The position numbers and the translations under genes are program-made. A stretch of 64,000 bases of DNA, taken from NCBI GenBank assembly GCA_021014325.1, contig CM037472.1, positions 31,706,234 through 31,770,233 on the forward strand. The letters run 5' to 3'. Origin of the DNA: Plazaster borealis. Lineage: Eukaryota; Echinodermata; Asteroidea; Forcipulatida; Labidiasteridae. Each line of letters starts with the position of its first letter. Within the stretch, counting starts at the first letter, position 1. Of this stretch, positions 33,895 to 46,944 are shown piece after piece. The notes beneath the pieces are model-generated. The model was not told the origin of the DNA and did not search any database. It saw nothing but the letters and a program-made list of their open reading frames with translations.

Positions 33895-36800
33895 TTAATA
33901 ATTGAATTCTAATTGGGTTTTTTTATTTATGGAGCACAGGGTGTTGTTACGAGTGTAAACAGTTTTGAACTTTTCAAGATTCATTCTGCCCTTCTCTAGG
34001 GTCAAGAACCGTTTAAGCTTAATTTTGAACTGAAAAATTATATCAATATCGGATGGGTTCTTATAATTACTAAATACTCTTTTACAACGGATGTTCCAGA
34101 TTTGGCGGAGCATTTTAACGACAATAACACCTTGAACTGGTTGTAAATCATAACCCAGAATTCTATTTTGATCGCTAAGACAGAAGTATTTGTTGCCTGT
34201 ATATTTCCTAATAAGGTACTCGACAAAAATCCAAGCGTTTAAAGTGCTGATACAATAAATGAACAAATGCTGATGGGATTCTGGTTCAGTTTCACATAAT
34301 GGACATTTAACATCAAAAACTTTACCTATTTTGTACAAAAAATCTCTAGTGGGGAGAATCATATGTTTTAATCTATACCAAAACTGTTTATCTTCAGGAT
34401 CAAGCAGGTTGTTTTTGAAACCGTTTTCCCATATCATGGACCAGTTTAAATCTTGAGCGTAGCAGAGGACTTCTTGCCAAACATTCTGACATTTTGGCGG
34501 AATGAATTTCTTGGAAATTAATCTAGAATAGTTGGATTTGGAATTTGTGTTCTTTATTTTGATATCACTGTTGGCATCATGGTCGGGAAAAACAAGCCAG
34601 TTACAGATATTATTAGCAGGGCCATGTCTCCGTTCTCTTACTAATGTGAAATCTAAATGATCTTTCAACCTGCCCATGATTCTACCTGCATTGATTCTTT
34701 GAATTGAACATTTGTTTGCAACTATTTTAAAGGAAATCAGGCTACCTTGTCTGGTCACATTTTTAACTTTGGTCATACCAGCAGATTTAAGAACAGGACT
34801 TTTTTAAATAGTGTTGTCCCATGTGGCAATGCAATTGTTGAAAATAGGAACGTCACGTGTCTCTAAAAGACTTGAAAATTACACGTTAGACTGCCACCAG
34901 CTTTCCAAAAGGCATCAATAACTTCCTCGTAGAAAGGAGTAGTTTGGTTCTTAGTAGGCCTATTAGTATTAGCGAAAATGTACCAACCTAAATTGGCATT
35001 ACCACTAGCTTTATCTATCCAATGTTCAAAGAAAATTTTCCACTTGCCCTCCGCGCTAACCAGTTTAATTTTAAGCTAGTTAGCTTACACTGAACGTCTA
35101 GAAGACCTGTTCCACCTTGCGCTTTAGGACCGATAACAGTATTTCTTTTTATCTTGTCATTCGGGCCATTCCAAAAGAAATTCCAGATGCTTTTGTTAAT
35201 TTTCTTTACAAATTCCACTGGGCAGGCCAGAACGCTGCCTAAGTAGTTTATACCAGCACCAATGAAAGTGTTAACAATGACAGTTTTTCCCGTATAAGTC
35301 AAGTTACGTTTAGACCACTTGTCAAGTACACAATTGATTTTGTTAGTTCTTTGTCCCCAGTTGTCCTGCGCTGTTACCTCGTTTCCAAAAACAATACCAA
35401 GAATTTTAATCTTATCATTACACCAACTAAAACGACAAGGTTTGTCTTGCCTCTGCTTCCATTTGCCAAGCCACAGGCCTTTGGTCTTATTAACATTAAG
35501 TTTGGAGCCGCTACCCTTGCAATATGTAGCAAAAAGGTCTTCCACAATATTAAACTCGCATTCATTGCCAATAAAAATGTTGGTATCATCAGCGTGTTGG
35601 ATTAATTTAACACTCGTATCACCATTGGGAGTCTGAATGCCTCTTAAAAACTGGTTGTTTCTAATAAGACTACCCAGACCTTCGGCACATATGGCGTAAA
35701 GTAGCGGAGACAGCGGACAACCTTGTCTAATCCCTCTAGTAATCTTGACAGGTGAACCAATGAAGTTATTTAAGATAATTCTGCAGTTGGGTTTACTGTA
35801 GAAGACTTCAATCCATTTTATGAGTAAGGGGGGAAGATTCATTTTACGCATAATAGAAAACATGTACTCCCAATTAATTCTATCAAATGCTTTTTCTTGG
35901 TCATAACTGATAACAGCGGCACCTAGATTTTCCCAATGGACATAATCAATCGTATCTCTTAAAAGCATGAGGTTATCTTGAATTTTCCGGTTGGGCACTC
36001 CACATGTCTGTTCTTCGCCAATAATAAAAGGCATGGCTAATTTAAGGCGATTGGTGATGGCTTTAGACAATATTTTATAGTCCACTGTCAGAAGGCTTAT
36101 TGGACGCCAATTTTTCAGGTCATAGCGACTTCCCGAATTCTTATAAATGAGTCTAACGAGAGCCGAATTCATGGAATTGCACAAAAGCCCATTTTTAAGA
36201 CAGTCTTTGTAAACTTCAAGAATATCCTTTCCAATAATGTGCCAATAACTTTGGTAAAATTCGACTGTCAAGCCGTCGATACCGGGGCTTTTGTTTTTAT
36301 TCATTTGGAAAAGAGCATTTTTAATCTCTTCTTCGGTAATCTCTCTACCAAGATCTTCAAGAACATTGTCAGGAATAGTTTCAGTTTTGATATTGGAAAT
36401 GATTTCATCCAAATGGATTTTTGAAAGGTTCTCAGAACTATACAGATTACTGTAGAAATCATTGACAATTTCAAGCATTGTATCTGGCTGATCAAATGGT
36501 ACTCCCTCACTGTTAAAAAGTTTATCAATTTTTAAGCTGTGAATCTGTTGTCTTTCAAGATTGAGAAAATATTTTGAAGCTGTTTCGCCTTCTTCTTTTT
36601 GAATGTTATGGGTTCTTATCTGGGCCTTCTTCCATTCATTAATTTCATACTGTTTAAGATTATGTTCGAGTTCTTTTATCTCGTCATTACACTCAGTATC
36701 ATGGTTTTTGATTAAAAGATCGTAACGTTTCTGTAGCTTGATGCGGTTTTGTTTGAGAGTACGGGCTTTTTCTTTGCCAAATTCCTGAATAATTTCTTTC

Positions 36801-37676
36801 ATACGGAATTTGCCAGTTTCCCACCATTTGGAGAGGGAGTCATATTGACGTTTTTGGGTTTTCCAAAATATCCAAAGATTAATAATACGAGAAGTGCATT
36901 CAGGATCTTGTAATAGAGAATTGTTACATACCCATCGGCCTTGACCGTGGGGAGTGTCTATATCATCTAGTTTCAAACCAACAATTTGATGATCAGAAAA
37001 AACCCATGAGGAAACAGAAACGTCATTTACATTGTTTATAAGATTTGAAGACACAAAAATGTAATCAATTCTGCTGGAATGGCTACTACCTTTATGAAAA
37101 TGAGTGAATCCTTCTTTGTCAGGGTGAAATGTGCGCCAAGAGTCAATAAGGTCTTTTTCCTGTAAAACATTGGACAAAACAGTTTTGCTGGGCTCCTTAA
37201 CATTTATGTTGTCAAGGTTACAATTAAAATCACCTCCAATAATCCAATTTTCAAGACCGGTAATATGATCACAATAATTATCAAAGAAGTTAGTGCGATC
37301 ACGAATTTGATTAGGGGCATAGACGGAGGAAATAAAGCAGGTATTGTTGCTCCAGACCATTTGGGCCTTTATCCATCTTCCTTCGTCATCAGTGGTAATA
37401 TTGGAAATATTAAGACGAACCTTTTTTGAGGTAAGAATAGCTACCCCCCTAGATTGGCGGTTGCCATGACTAAAATACATTTCACCCTGCCATTGCTTAC
37501 TCCACTCAGATTCATCATTGACATCACTATGAGTCTCTTGAATAAAAATAAGACTGAATTTTTACTTTGTAAGTAATAAAAAAAACACTTCTTTTAAGAT
37601 CGTTCCTTAAACCATTAACATTTATAGAGGCAATGGATAAAAAAGACATAATACATATTAGATAGAACCACTTCAT
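33895..37676 (-). pseudogene. LINE B ORF2: endonuclease-reverse transcriptase (broken)
   Basis: ORF2 makes the nicking endonuclease and reverse transcriptase used for target-primed reverse transcription. The central frame 35015-37480 (821 aa) is open. It contains APE-like endonuclease signatures (GGDFNCNL, RIDYIF, SDHQIV), RT boxes SYDQEKAFDRI, GIRQGCPLSPLLYAI and QHADDTNIFI, and the thumb region. Small indels around 37540-37570 disconnect the first 50 codons (SIASINVNGLRN). A net 13-bp deletion near 35065 shifts the frame. A further disruption near 34800 separates the C-terminal frame 33895-34776, which carries the Cys-His finger CPLCETEPESHQHLFIYC. The start is set by homology with copy A (ATG 37676). 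Confidence 0.88.
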
Positions 37677-37736
37677 GGAACAGGTTTGTAAAGTACAATA
37701 TTTTTGTTTACCAAAGGTGATCAAACAGTTCAAAGT

Positions 37737-39572
37737 CTATGTGGATCTCCCTCTACCTCTCCCCTTCTGTTGTCTCTGCTGACTTTGCTGGCTCTGCTGA
37801 CTTTGCTGGCTCTGCTGACTTTGGTGGCTCTGCTGTCTTTGCTGGCTCTGCTGACTTTGCTGGCTCTGCTGGCTTTGCTGGCTCTGCTGACTTTGCTGTC
37901 TCTGCTGACTTTGCTGTCTTTGCTGGCTCTGCTGACTTTGCTGGCTCTGCTGGCTCTGCTGGCTCTGCTGACTTTGCTGGCTCTGCTCGTTTTGATAGCT
38001 CTGCTGGCTCTGCTGTCTCTGCTGACTTTGCTGTCTTTGCTGGCTCTGCTGACTTTGCTGGCTCTGCTGACTTTACTGGCTCTGCCGACTTTGCTGGCTC
38101 TGCTCGTTTTGGTAGCTCTGCTGTCTCTGCTGACTTTGTTGTCTTTGCTGGCTCTGCTGTCTTTGCTGGCTCTGCTCGTTTTGGTGGCTCTTCTGACTCT
38201 GCTGGCTCGGCTTGCTAGAATGACTTGATGAAGAGGTGGGCTCTCGGTCGTCGACTGGTTTTCTTGTCCACGACAACCGTTTCTTTCGAAATCTTCGGAT
38301 GCTGCCTCTCATGTAGGGGACGAAGTCGCCTTCGGGGTCTTCATCGGATATTGTTGACTCTGGATGTGATTGGTCCCTTTGGTCGCCGGGAGTTTGTACT
38401 CCTCCCCTCATGTAGGGTGTAGTTTCACCTTCCGAATCCACGTCGTCAGAATGTTCCTGGCCATCCATTTGCTCTTGTGTCTCATCAACTGGGTATTGGT
38501 TGTTGTCGGCCAAAATGTCCATATCTGTTTGAATTGTTTCATCGCGAGCTATTTTCGATGCTTCTGATTGTGTTTCAGTTGATTTTCTTTTCCTTGATGT
38601 CTTATTAACCGCTTGGCTCGTCATAGCTAGGTCCCAGAATCCTTTGGGTTTTTGAGGAATGTTGGGTATGTTCTTGATGCTTGTTCCCGTAACTGCTTCT
38701 TTGAAGGACTTTTTAAGTTTAGAGGTGGCTTCTTTAGGTGGGCACTGTTCGATGTTGTCTGTTTGTTCCGAACCTTTCTTTTCCTCTCCTGTGTTTGTTT
38801 TTGAGCTTGTTGTTTCATCTTTTGCGGGCGGTTCTGTGTTGTCGAGTTGCTGCTCACTGTTCTCTTCCTTTTCTCCAGTAGCGTCTTCTTCCTCCTGGTT
38901 TTCATTTTCAGCATGTACATTTATTACCTGGGTGTCATCATAGGTTCCCTCTTGTTCACTGTTATCATATTGGTCGTGCCATGCCGCCCTATGGTTGTAG
39001 CTTCCACATACGAAGCATCTGCTTCTTACTGGACAGTCTCGTGCAAGATGGTCTGTTCCCTCACATATTTTGCAGGTCTTCTGCTGTCCCTTATATCGCA
39101 CTGGCATTGTAAAGCCGCTGAATTTGATAAAACTTGGTATCGGTTTCTTGAGGCTTTTGACGAGGCAGCTTCTCACGCCGGTTTCTATGTTGTCGTCAAA
39201 TCCATGTAGTTGACGTCGGATGTTGACGACAGTTCCATAGCGAGACAGCAGCGTTGTTATGGCTTGGTCTGAAATCTCGTACGGTGCCTTGATGTAGGCG
39301 ATGACTGAGTTGCGTATATTTGCTCTTTCACACTGAATAAGGGCATTATGTAATATCATGCCTTGCTGGGCTAAAGACTCACAATCTCTCTCATTGTCAA
39401 AGGTGACGTTGTACCATTTACGATCCAGTTCAGCAATGCACACAATGGTTGATGTTGTATCCAATTCGTGATTGACAGCATTGTAAACGTCTTGGGGCGT
39501 GACACCTTTTGTAAGATGGTGGGTGTTGAACCTCACGGTGTTTGGTCTGTTGAGACCCATGGCAGAAAACAT
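37737..39572 (-). pseudogene. LINE B ORF1: RNA-binding protein with QS tail (nonsense)
   Basis: Matches ORF1 of copy A nearly residue for residue: an N-terminal RRM-like part, two zinc knuckles (CKICEGTDHLARDC and CFVCGSYNHRAAWH), an acidic/lysine-rich middle and a QS-repeat tail. A single change (CAG to TAA at 38073-38075) ends the frame at 499 aa inside the repeat. The remaining tail and the RGRGR end are open beyond it. The repeat is 9 bp (one QQS unit) longer than in copy A. Confidence 0.88.
37764..38215. repeat. 9-bp coding minisatellite (QQS repeat), copy B
   Basis: Tandem units of the GCTGGCTCT/GCTGACTTT/GCTGTCTTT type encode SQQ/RQQ repeats on the minus strand. The interrupting QNEQ units (CTCGTTTTG) sit at the same places as in copy A (53286-53728). 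Confidence 0.9.
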
Positions 39573-39798
39573 GGCGGCCGAGTATCACCGCCGTTGATTT
39601 GATTTGAGAGAGTGTTTTTAGGGCCAAAAGGCCCTAAAGGTAGTTTTGACCACTCTTACCTCAATGAAAGTGTTCTAGGTAGGCTTGAAAGGACACTTGC
39701 AGGTTGAAATAGCTTCCACAACAACGTAAAAAGGTGAATTTCTGATGCTTTCCTGGAGCCCGATGTTGAAGCACGTCTTGCGCCCTCAACGCACAGTG

Positions 39799-40042
<244 letters not shown>

Positions 40043-40962
40043 CTCTTGATGTGGAGTTATACTACTCCGTTTATTCAACACAAATTATCTGCAACAACAT
40101 ACATCAATACAACAAGCTCCAATACATACTGCTATTATATAACAGATTAAATGAGCTACGGGCTGTAATACATAGAAATTAAATTGATAACATACAAACA
40201 AGAACAAGAGACATAAATATTTATATATACATTTTAGCGTGACTTAATCACGGTGATCGAGAAAAACAATGGGTAGAAATTATTTAAGACAATCGAGGTT
40301 AATAAAACAAAAAATAAATAAACAAAAAGGTCATAAAAAGGAACACGGTGACGGCCTATGGTGAAAAAGCAATTAGTAATCAAAATTGACATCATCATTA
40401 ACAGTGAAACACAACGCATTATTTCTAGTGTAAATAGTTTCAAAAGATTCTGGGCTCAATCTGGTCTTTTCCATACGGAGAAAGTATTTCAAGGATTTTT
40501 TTAACTGAATGATGATGTCAATTTCTGCTGGACTGGAATAACTGTTGAACACCTTTTTGCATCTTATATTCCAGATCAGTCTAAGCAGTTTAGCTACGAC
40601 GATAGCCTGAACTGGTTCTAAATTATAACCAAGAATTCTATTAGAGTCATTCAAGTAATAGTGTTTGTTACCAGTATATTTTCTGAGTAGTCTTTCCACA
40701 AAGATCCAAGCCTCCCAAGTGTGGGTACAATAAATAAAGATATGTTCGTGAGTTTCATTGTTAACGTTACAAAGCGGACATGTTAGTTCTTTAACGACAC
40801 CTATTTTCAGCAAAACGTCTTTAGTTGGTAGAATTCTATGTCTAAGTTTGTACATAAACTGTTTGTCATCCGGATCCATTAACCCATTTTTCCAATTACT
40901 CATCCAAACTGAAGCCCAAGGTAAATCTTGTCCTAGATCTACTTTATCTGTCTCTGTGAAAA

Positions 40963-43579
40963 GTAATGACGTCCAATACACAACTTTTCAATCTCTTCAT
41001 GCTGAGGTTTCCGGAAACTCTAAATCTGTTCGCCTTGTCATTGTATACAGACCTGAAAGAGATTCTAACGGCCAACATGTGACTTTCTCAAGTTTTCTTA
41101 AGGAATTTGAGAATTTGATTTTAGAATATCTCCTTCATCCATCGGAAATCATCATCACTGGTGACTTTAACATTCATGTTGATGACATCTACAACACCAA
41201 TGCAAACCAGTTTAAGCATCTACTTCAGGCTTTCGGTCTTACCCAGCATATCAAGGAGCCGACTCATCGTCTCGGTCATTGCCTGGACCTTGTCATAACT
41301 CGTGACATCACCCCACCTATTGTCTCAAACTTTGTTATTCTACCTGGATTCTCAGACCATTATGCAGTCATGTGTAACTTGAGTCTGTGCAAGCCCAAAG
41401 TCCCAACCGTCACTATAAAGAGCCGACAGTGGAAACATGTGAATTCTCCTGAAGTGTTCCGCGACATAGGAACTCATTTAGCAAAGCTGGAAATTGATCA
41501 CGACTGCTTGGATTCCTATGTCAGCCAATATGAGAGTACTATCAGTGACATCTTGGATAAATACGCACCCTGGAAAACAAGATCAGTCAAGGTCCGAACT
41601 GAAGTTTCCTGGTTCAATGATGATATTCGTACAGCAAGAAAGATCTGTCGTCAACTTGAGCGGAAATGGCGGAAAAATGGCAAGTTGGAAATAAAACGAC
41701 AAGAATATCGCAACCAATGTAAGGTAGTCAGGAATTTGATCAACCAGGCAAAGATCACCCATTATTCATCCCAAGTACAAGAATCCTCAGGAGATCAAAA
41801 GAAGCTCTTCAAGATAATTGGTAAGTTGTTGCTCAATCCCAATAACCCCGTCCTTCAATCCACTTACAATGATCAGGACTTGGCAATTGTCTTCCAGAAA
41901 TTCTTTGTCACCAAGATTTCAGACATCCGCTCATCTTTTCATCAGTCCCTTACAACGTGCCGCAGACATTGCCACATCTTCAACCAGAGTGTAGACTATC
42001 TGTGTTTGAGCCTGCCACTGTTGCTGAGATTCAAAGGGTTATTATGAAATCTCCTTCAAAATCCTGTGAGCTGGATCCAGTGTCAACATCCATGATGAAG
42101 CAAAACATTGATATATTTTTACCCTACATCACTAATCTTGTAAACGAATCTCTCAGTTCCGGTTGTTTCCCCGATAGCCTCAAAGTTTCCTACATCAGGC
42201 CGCTCATCAAGAAACCAAACCTGGACAAGGAGATATTCAAAAACTACAGACCGGTTGCTAACTTAAAATATCTTGGAAAAGTCATCGAACGAGTAGTTTC
42301 ATCACGCATTTCTGATCACATTCATCATTTCAACCTGTCCGACGTGTTCCAGTCAGCATACAAGCCTTTCCATGGGACAGAAGCTGCACTAGTCCGTGTG
42401 AGCAACGATATTCTTTCTGCAATGGACAATGGTAACCTAACAGCACTAGTCCTGCTAGACTTGAGTGCTGCCTTTGACACTGTTGATCACAACATCCTTC
42501 TCTCTCGGCTCCAGAATTACCTTGGCATAGAGGACACAGCCCTAGCATGGTGCAAATCGTATCTCTACAATAGAACTCAGCATGTATGTATTGGCACCGC
42601 AATATCAGACCCTGTTGTTTTGAACTACTCTGTGCCACAGGGGTCGGTACTGGGCCCGCAGTGGTTTACACTGTACACTTTACCGATTCGTGACATCATC
42701 CTGAAATTTAATCTGAATTACCATGTGTACGCAGACGACACTCAGCTATACATCACGTTTAAATCTTCTCAAGAAAACGCCAATGCATCTATTGCAAGAC
42801 TTGAGAAATGCATCCAAGAGATTCGACGTTGGACACAACAAAACTTCCTGAAGTTAAATGATGATAAGACAAAGTTCCTTCTATTTGGGTCACGTCAACA
42901 GTTAACAAAGGTTTCAGTTCCATACATTTCCATCGGTGATGCTCGGATAGCTCCCTCGCTGCAAGCTCGGAACTTAGGGGTTATTTTTGATTCATCGATG
43001 ACACTTCAACCACACATCAACAACATCGTTCGTCTGTCATCATATCACATCAGGAATATTGGTAAGATTCGCAAGTACTTGGACAAAAGTGCCACTGAAA
43101 AGGTCATTCATGCATTTGTTACTTCTCGTCTTGACAACGGCAATGCTCTTCTCTACAGTCTTCCTAACAACCAGATTTCCCGTCTTCAACGCCTCCAAAA
43201 TACCGCTGCCCGCATTGGGACACTGTCTAGAAAATCCTGTTCTATCACCCCCATTCTGAAACAACTACATTGGCTCCCTATCTCTCAACGAATCATCTTC
43301 AAGCTAATGCTCATTGTCCACAAAGCACTTAATGGCAAGGCTCCCCACTATATTTCTGAACTACTTCAAGTTTACACTCCATCAAGGAATCTTCGATCAA
43401 GTTCCATGCTTCTCCTCGTTGAACCCAAGTCTCGACACTCATGGGGTGACAGGTCTTTTTCTTCAGCTGCGCCACGCATCTGGAACTCTCTACCGCTTAA
43501 TCTTAGATCTTGTTTTTGTACCACAAAATTCAAATCTCTTCTCAAAACTTATCTTATGTCACAGGTTTTCAAGGACTAA
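40963..43579 (+). pseudogene. CR1/L2-type endonuclease-reverse transcriptase
   Basis: Two overlapping frames: the first up to 42047 holds most of an APE-type endonuclease (IITGDFNIHVDD, LVITRD, GFSDHYAVM). The second, 41957-43579 (540 aa), holds a complete reverse transcriptase (LLDLSAAFDTVDHNILL, SVPQGSVLGP, HVYADDTQLYI) and the C-terminal region ending in FKSLLKTYL. One frameshift near 41955 separates them. The N-terminal part of the endonuclease is lost by 5' truncation. Otherwise well preserved, so a relatively young insertion. Probably inactive. Confidence 0.9.
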
Positions 43580-43710
43580 TTTTTTTTGTGTCTGTTTTTT
43601 GTCTTTGTTTTGTTTTGTTTTGTTTTTGGGTTTTTTACTGCGCCTTGAACACCCAGCAGGGTGGATATGTGCGCATTACAAGTCTTATTATTATTATTAT
43701 TTATTATTAG
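40963..43710 (+). mobile_element. CR1/L2-type LINE, 5'-truncated, nested in LINE C
   Basis: A plus-strand non-LTR element flanked by the 7-bp duplication GTGAAAA (40956-40962 and 43711-43717). The two halves of LINE C rejoin across one copy of it. The 5' end is cut inside the endonuclease domain. The 3' end shows CGCCTTGAACACCCAGCAGG, then GTGCGCATTACAAG and an (ATT)n tail, typical of CR1/L2-group LINEs. Confidence 0.92.
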
Positions 43711-46700
43711 GTGAAAAATGTGTTTCCATTTAACTTGCACCTTGGGAGAAACAAATTTACACATTATGCAGTTCATATAATTAGACTTCACATTAGTTTC
43801 ACAAATAGGAACAGTTTTGCTTTGATGATCACAAATGGCAAGCCAGTTACTTGTGTGCACTGCCGGTCCTTCTCTTTTCTCATTGATTAACGTATAATCT
43901 ATGTGTTTTTCAATTCTCTTCAAAATTCTACCAGCATTAATATGTTTGATTTGACATGCTCTGGCAATATCATGAAAGGAGAACAGTTCTCCGTGTCTGA
44001 CAACATCACCCACATTAAAACAACCCACAGATTTTAGAAGAGGGCTCTTTAAAAGTGATTCATCCCTAGTAACCTTGACATTGTTCCACAGTGGAACTAC
44101 CATGGCTTCCCAAATGCTGGTAAAATTGCATAAAAGCTTCCCTCCTGCGTACTTAAAAGCAACGATAAGTTCATGGTAAAACGGGGTGATTTGAAGATTC
44201 TTACGAATGTTAGCAAATATGTACCATTCTAAATGATCGTCTGCTCCGGCACATTTCAACCAGTAATCAAAATACAGTTTCCATTTACCTTCAGAGGATG
44301 GGTACCGAACTAACCATTGAAGCTTAAGACTCATTAATTTACTCTCAATATCCAAAGGCCCATTCCCCCAATTCTGGGGACCTATGATGGTATTTCTCTT
44401 GATTTTTCCATTTTCCCACTCCAAAAAAATTTCCAAATAAGATCATTCATCTTTTGATCCAGTAGTTGGGACATTCAAGCACGCTTCCCAAATAGTTAAT
44501 CCCTGCTCCTATCAAATTGTTCACAATAACTACTTTACCTTTTAAATTGAGGTGACGTTTGGACCATTTGTCAAGGGTAGAGCTAATTTTGTTAATTCTG
44601 GGACCCCAATTGTCTTCAGGCGTAATGTCAGTCCCAAATATGATACCGAGAATTTTAAGTTTCTTAACAAATTTGAAACTACCAGGGCTATCTTTTCTAC
44701 TTCTCCAGTTCCCTAACCAAAGACCTTTAGATTTATCAACATTAAGTTTAGAACCACTACCTTTACAATACACGTTGAGAATGTTCTGAACTACATCGAA
44801 TTCCTTATTGTCACTAACAAATATATTAGTGTCGTCAGCATGTTGGATTAAACGAACACTGCATTCCCCATTAGGGGTAACAATACCTTTAAGTTTACAA
44901 CTACTTCTGACTAGGGAGGCTAACCCCTCCGCACAAATGGAGTACAACAAAGGAGATAATGGGCACCCTTGTCGTATCCCTCGTTCAACCTTAACGGGAG
45001 CGCCAATAAAATTGTTCAGGATAATACTACAATGAGGATTACTGTAAAGAACTTTGATCCACTTAATCAATTTCGGTGGGATACCCATTCTGTCCATAGC
45101 AGTAAACATATAAACCCAGCTAATACGATCAAAAGCTTTTTCTTGATCTATACTTAGAAGACAAGCTTGTAAATTATTCCAGTTAGCAAAATCAATAACA
45201 TCTCGTAAAAGCATAATATTCTCTTGAATGTTTCTAGAGGTTACCCCACAAGTTTGCTCTTCGCCGATAATAATGGGCATGATTAGTTTCAATCTGTTTG
45301 TGATCACTTTAGCCAGGATTTTATAATCCACGTTGAGCAGACTAATGGGACGCCAGTTTTTCAATTCGTATCTATCGCCCACATTTTTATAAAAGAGTCT
45401 AACCAAAGCGGAATTCATAGAGTTACACATTGTACCTTTGTTAAGACAATCATTATAAACATCAATCAAATCTGGGCTAATAACATCCCAATTGGTTTGG
45501 TAGAATTCTACTGTCAGACCATCCTGCCCTGGGGACTTATTTTTGTTCATCTGGAAAATAGCTTTCCTAACTTCGTCGGCTGTAATTTCACAATCAAGGT
45601 TAGACTGAATCTCTCCAGGAATTTGTTTGGTTTCTATTTTGGAAATAATGTCATCTAGGTGGAAAGGAGATATTTCCTCTGCCTTATATAAATTACTACA
45701 GAACACATTGGCACAGTTCAACATAGTGTCTGACTGGTTGGCATAACTACCATCGTTGGTGAGTAATTTGTCGATTTTCCCATTATTTACTTGCTGCTTT
45801 TCCAGGTTGAGGAAATATTTAGAAGCTTTTTCGCCTTCATCTTTTACAGTGTTGCGGATTCTAATTTGGGATTTTTTCCACTCATTAGTCTCATAGGTTT
45901 TAAGCTCAGTTTCAATTTCATTAATAGCATCAGTGTCACAGTTTAAGCCCTTACTCAGTAAATACGCATGGCGTTTCTGTAAGTGAACGAAGTGACGTTT
46001 TTATCAGAGGCTTTTTCTTTTCCAAAGTCTCGAATAATTTCCTTTATTCTAAATTTGCCACTTTCCCACCAGTCAGACACCTTGTCATAATTATACTTTT
46101 GTGTTCTCCAATAACTCCAAAAGGTAACAACCCTGAAGTTGCAATCTTCGTCTTTCAGCAGACTATTATTGCAAATCCATCTGCCTTGGCCGTGAGGTGT
46201 CAATATTACACAATTTAAGACCTGTAACTTGATGATCAGACAGACCACTGGGAATAACAGAGACCTCATTAACATTATTCAATAGATTTGACGAAATAAA
46301 CAGATAATCAATTCTACTGGCTTGATTGCAACCTTTATGATAATGGGTGTAACCTTCTTTATCTGGATGAATGGTACGCCAGGAATCAACCAGGTCTTTT
46401 TCTTGAAGTACGTTAGTTAAAACAATTTTACTACCATCTCTAATTGGATTATCAAGGTTACAGTTAAAATCCTCCTACAATCCAATCGTCTACACTAGTG
46501 ATTTGGTCGCTAAGATTATCGAAAAACTGAGTACGTTGGTTAATCTGGTTGGGGGCATAGATAGAAGCAATGCAAAATGTATTTTTGTTCCAGTCAACTT
46601 GAGCTTTAATAAATCTACCTTCATCGTCACGTGTAATATTGGTAACATTTAGACTGACCTTGTGAGAAGTTAGAATTGCTACTCCTCTAGATTGTCTATT

Positions 46701-46944
46701 TCCATGACTAAAGAACATTTTGCCTTGCCACTGCTTGTCCCACACAACTTCATCGTTTAATTCACTGTGGGTCTCTTGCAGGAAAATGAGACTAAATTTC
46801 CGGCGACATAAAAATCAAAAATAACATTTCTTTTCAGATCATTCCTTAATCCATTGACATTTAGTGAAGCAATGGATAATAGAGACATAAACACCAGTAA
46901 ATGTATATTAAACCAGTTCATGTTCGTATTGGTGATGAGGGTAT

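Larger units (their letters stand above)
33635..39793 (-). mobile_element. Tx1-like LINE copy B, 6.16 kb
   Basis: A full-length non-LTR retrotransposon on the minus strand. The 5' end is TGCGTTGAGGGCGCAAGACG at 39793; then ORF1 (39572-37737), ORF2 (37676-33895), a short 3' UTR and a terminal hairpin GGAGTAATATAACTCC. Almost identical to copy A. It lies between (TTTA)n tracts on both sides. Endonuclease and RT motifs place it in the L1/Tx1 assemblage (HADD-type RT box, GIRQGCPLSPLLYAICAEGL, zf-RVT finger near the C-terminus). Confidence 0.9.
40373..46921 (-). pseudogene. LINE C ORF2 (broken and interrupted)
   Basis: Pieces in order: endonuclease 46745-46464 and 46275-45955, RT 45724-44447, thumb/connection 44436-43718, then after the inserted LINE the C-terminal part 40955-40373 with the finger CPLCNVNNETHEHIFIYC. 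RT boxes SIDQEKAFDRI, GIRQGCPLSPLLYSI and QHADDTNIFV are intact. Several frameshifts (for example in GGDFN near 46470 and between 45955 and 45724) show long inactivity. ATG 46921 matches the ORF2 start of copy A and lies 21 nt after the ORF1 stop. Confidence 0.85.

Noticed and set aside
37704..38228. Plus-strand frames of LLTLLALL and SADFAGSA repeats (also 53226-53741)
   Set aside because: They are antisense to the SQQ repeat of LINE ORF1. The sense frame continues through zinc knuckles and an RRM-like region.
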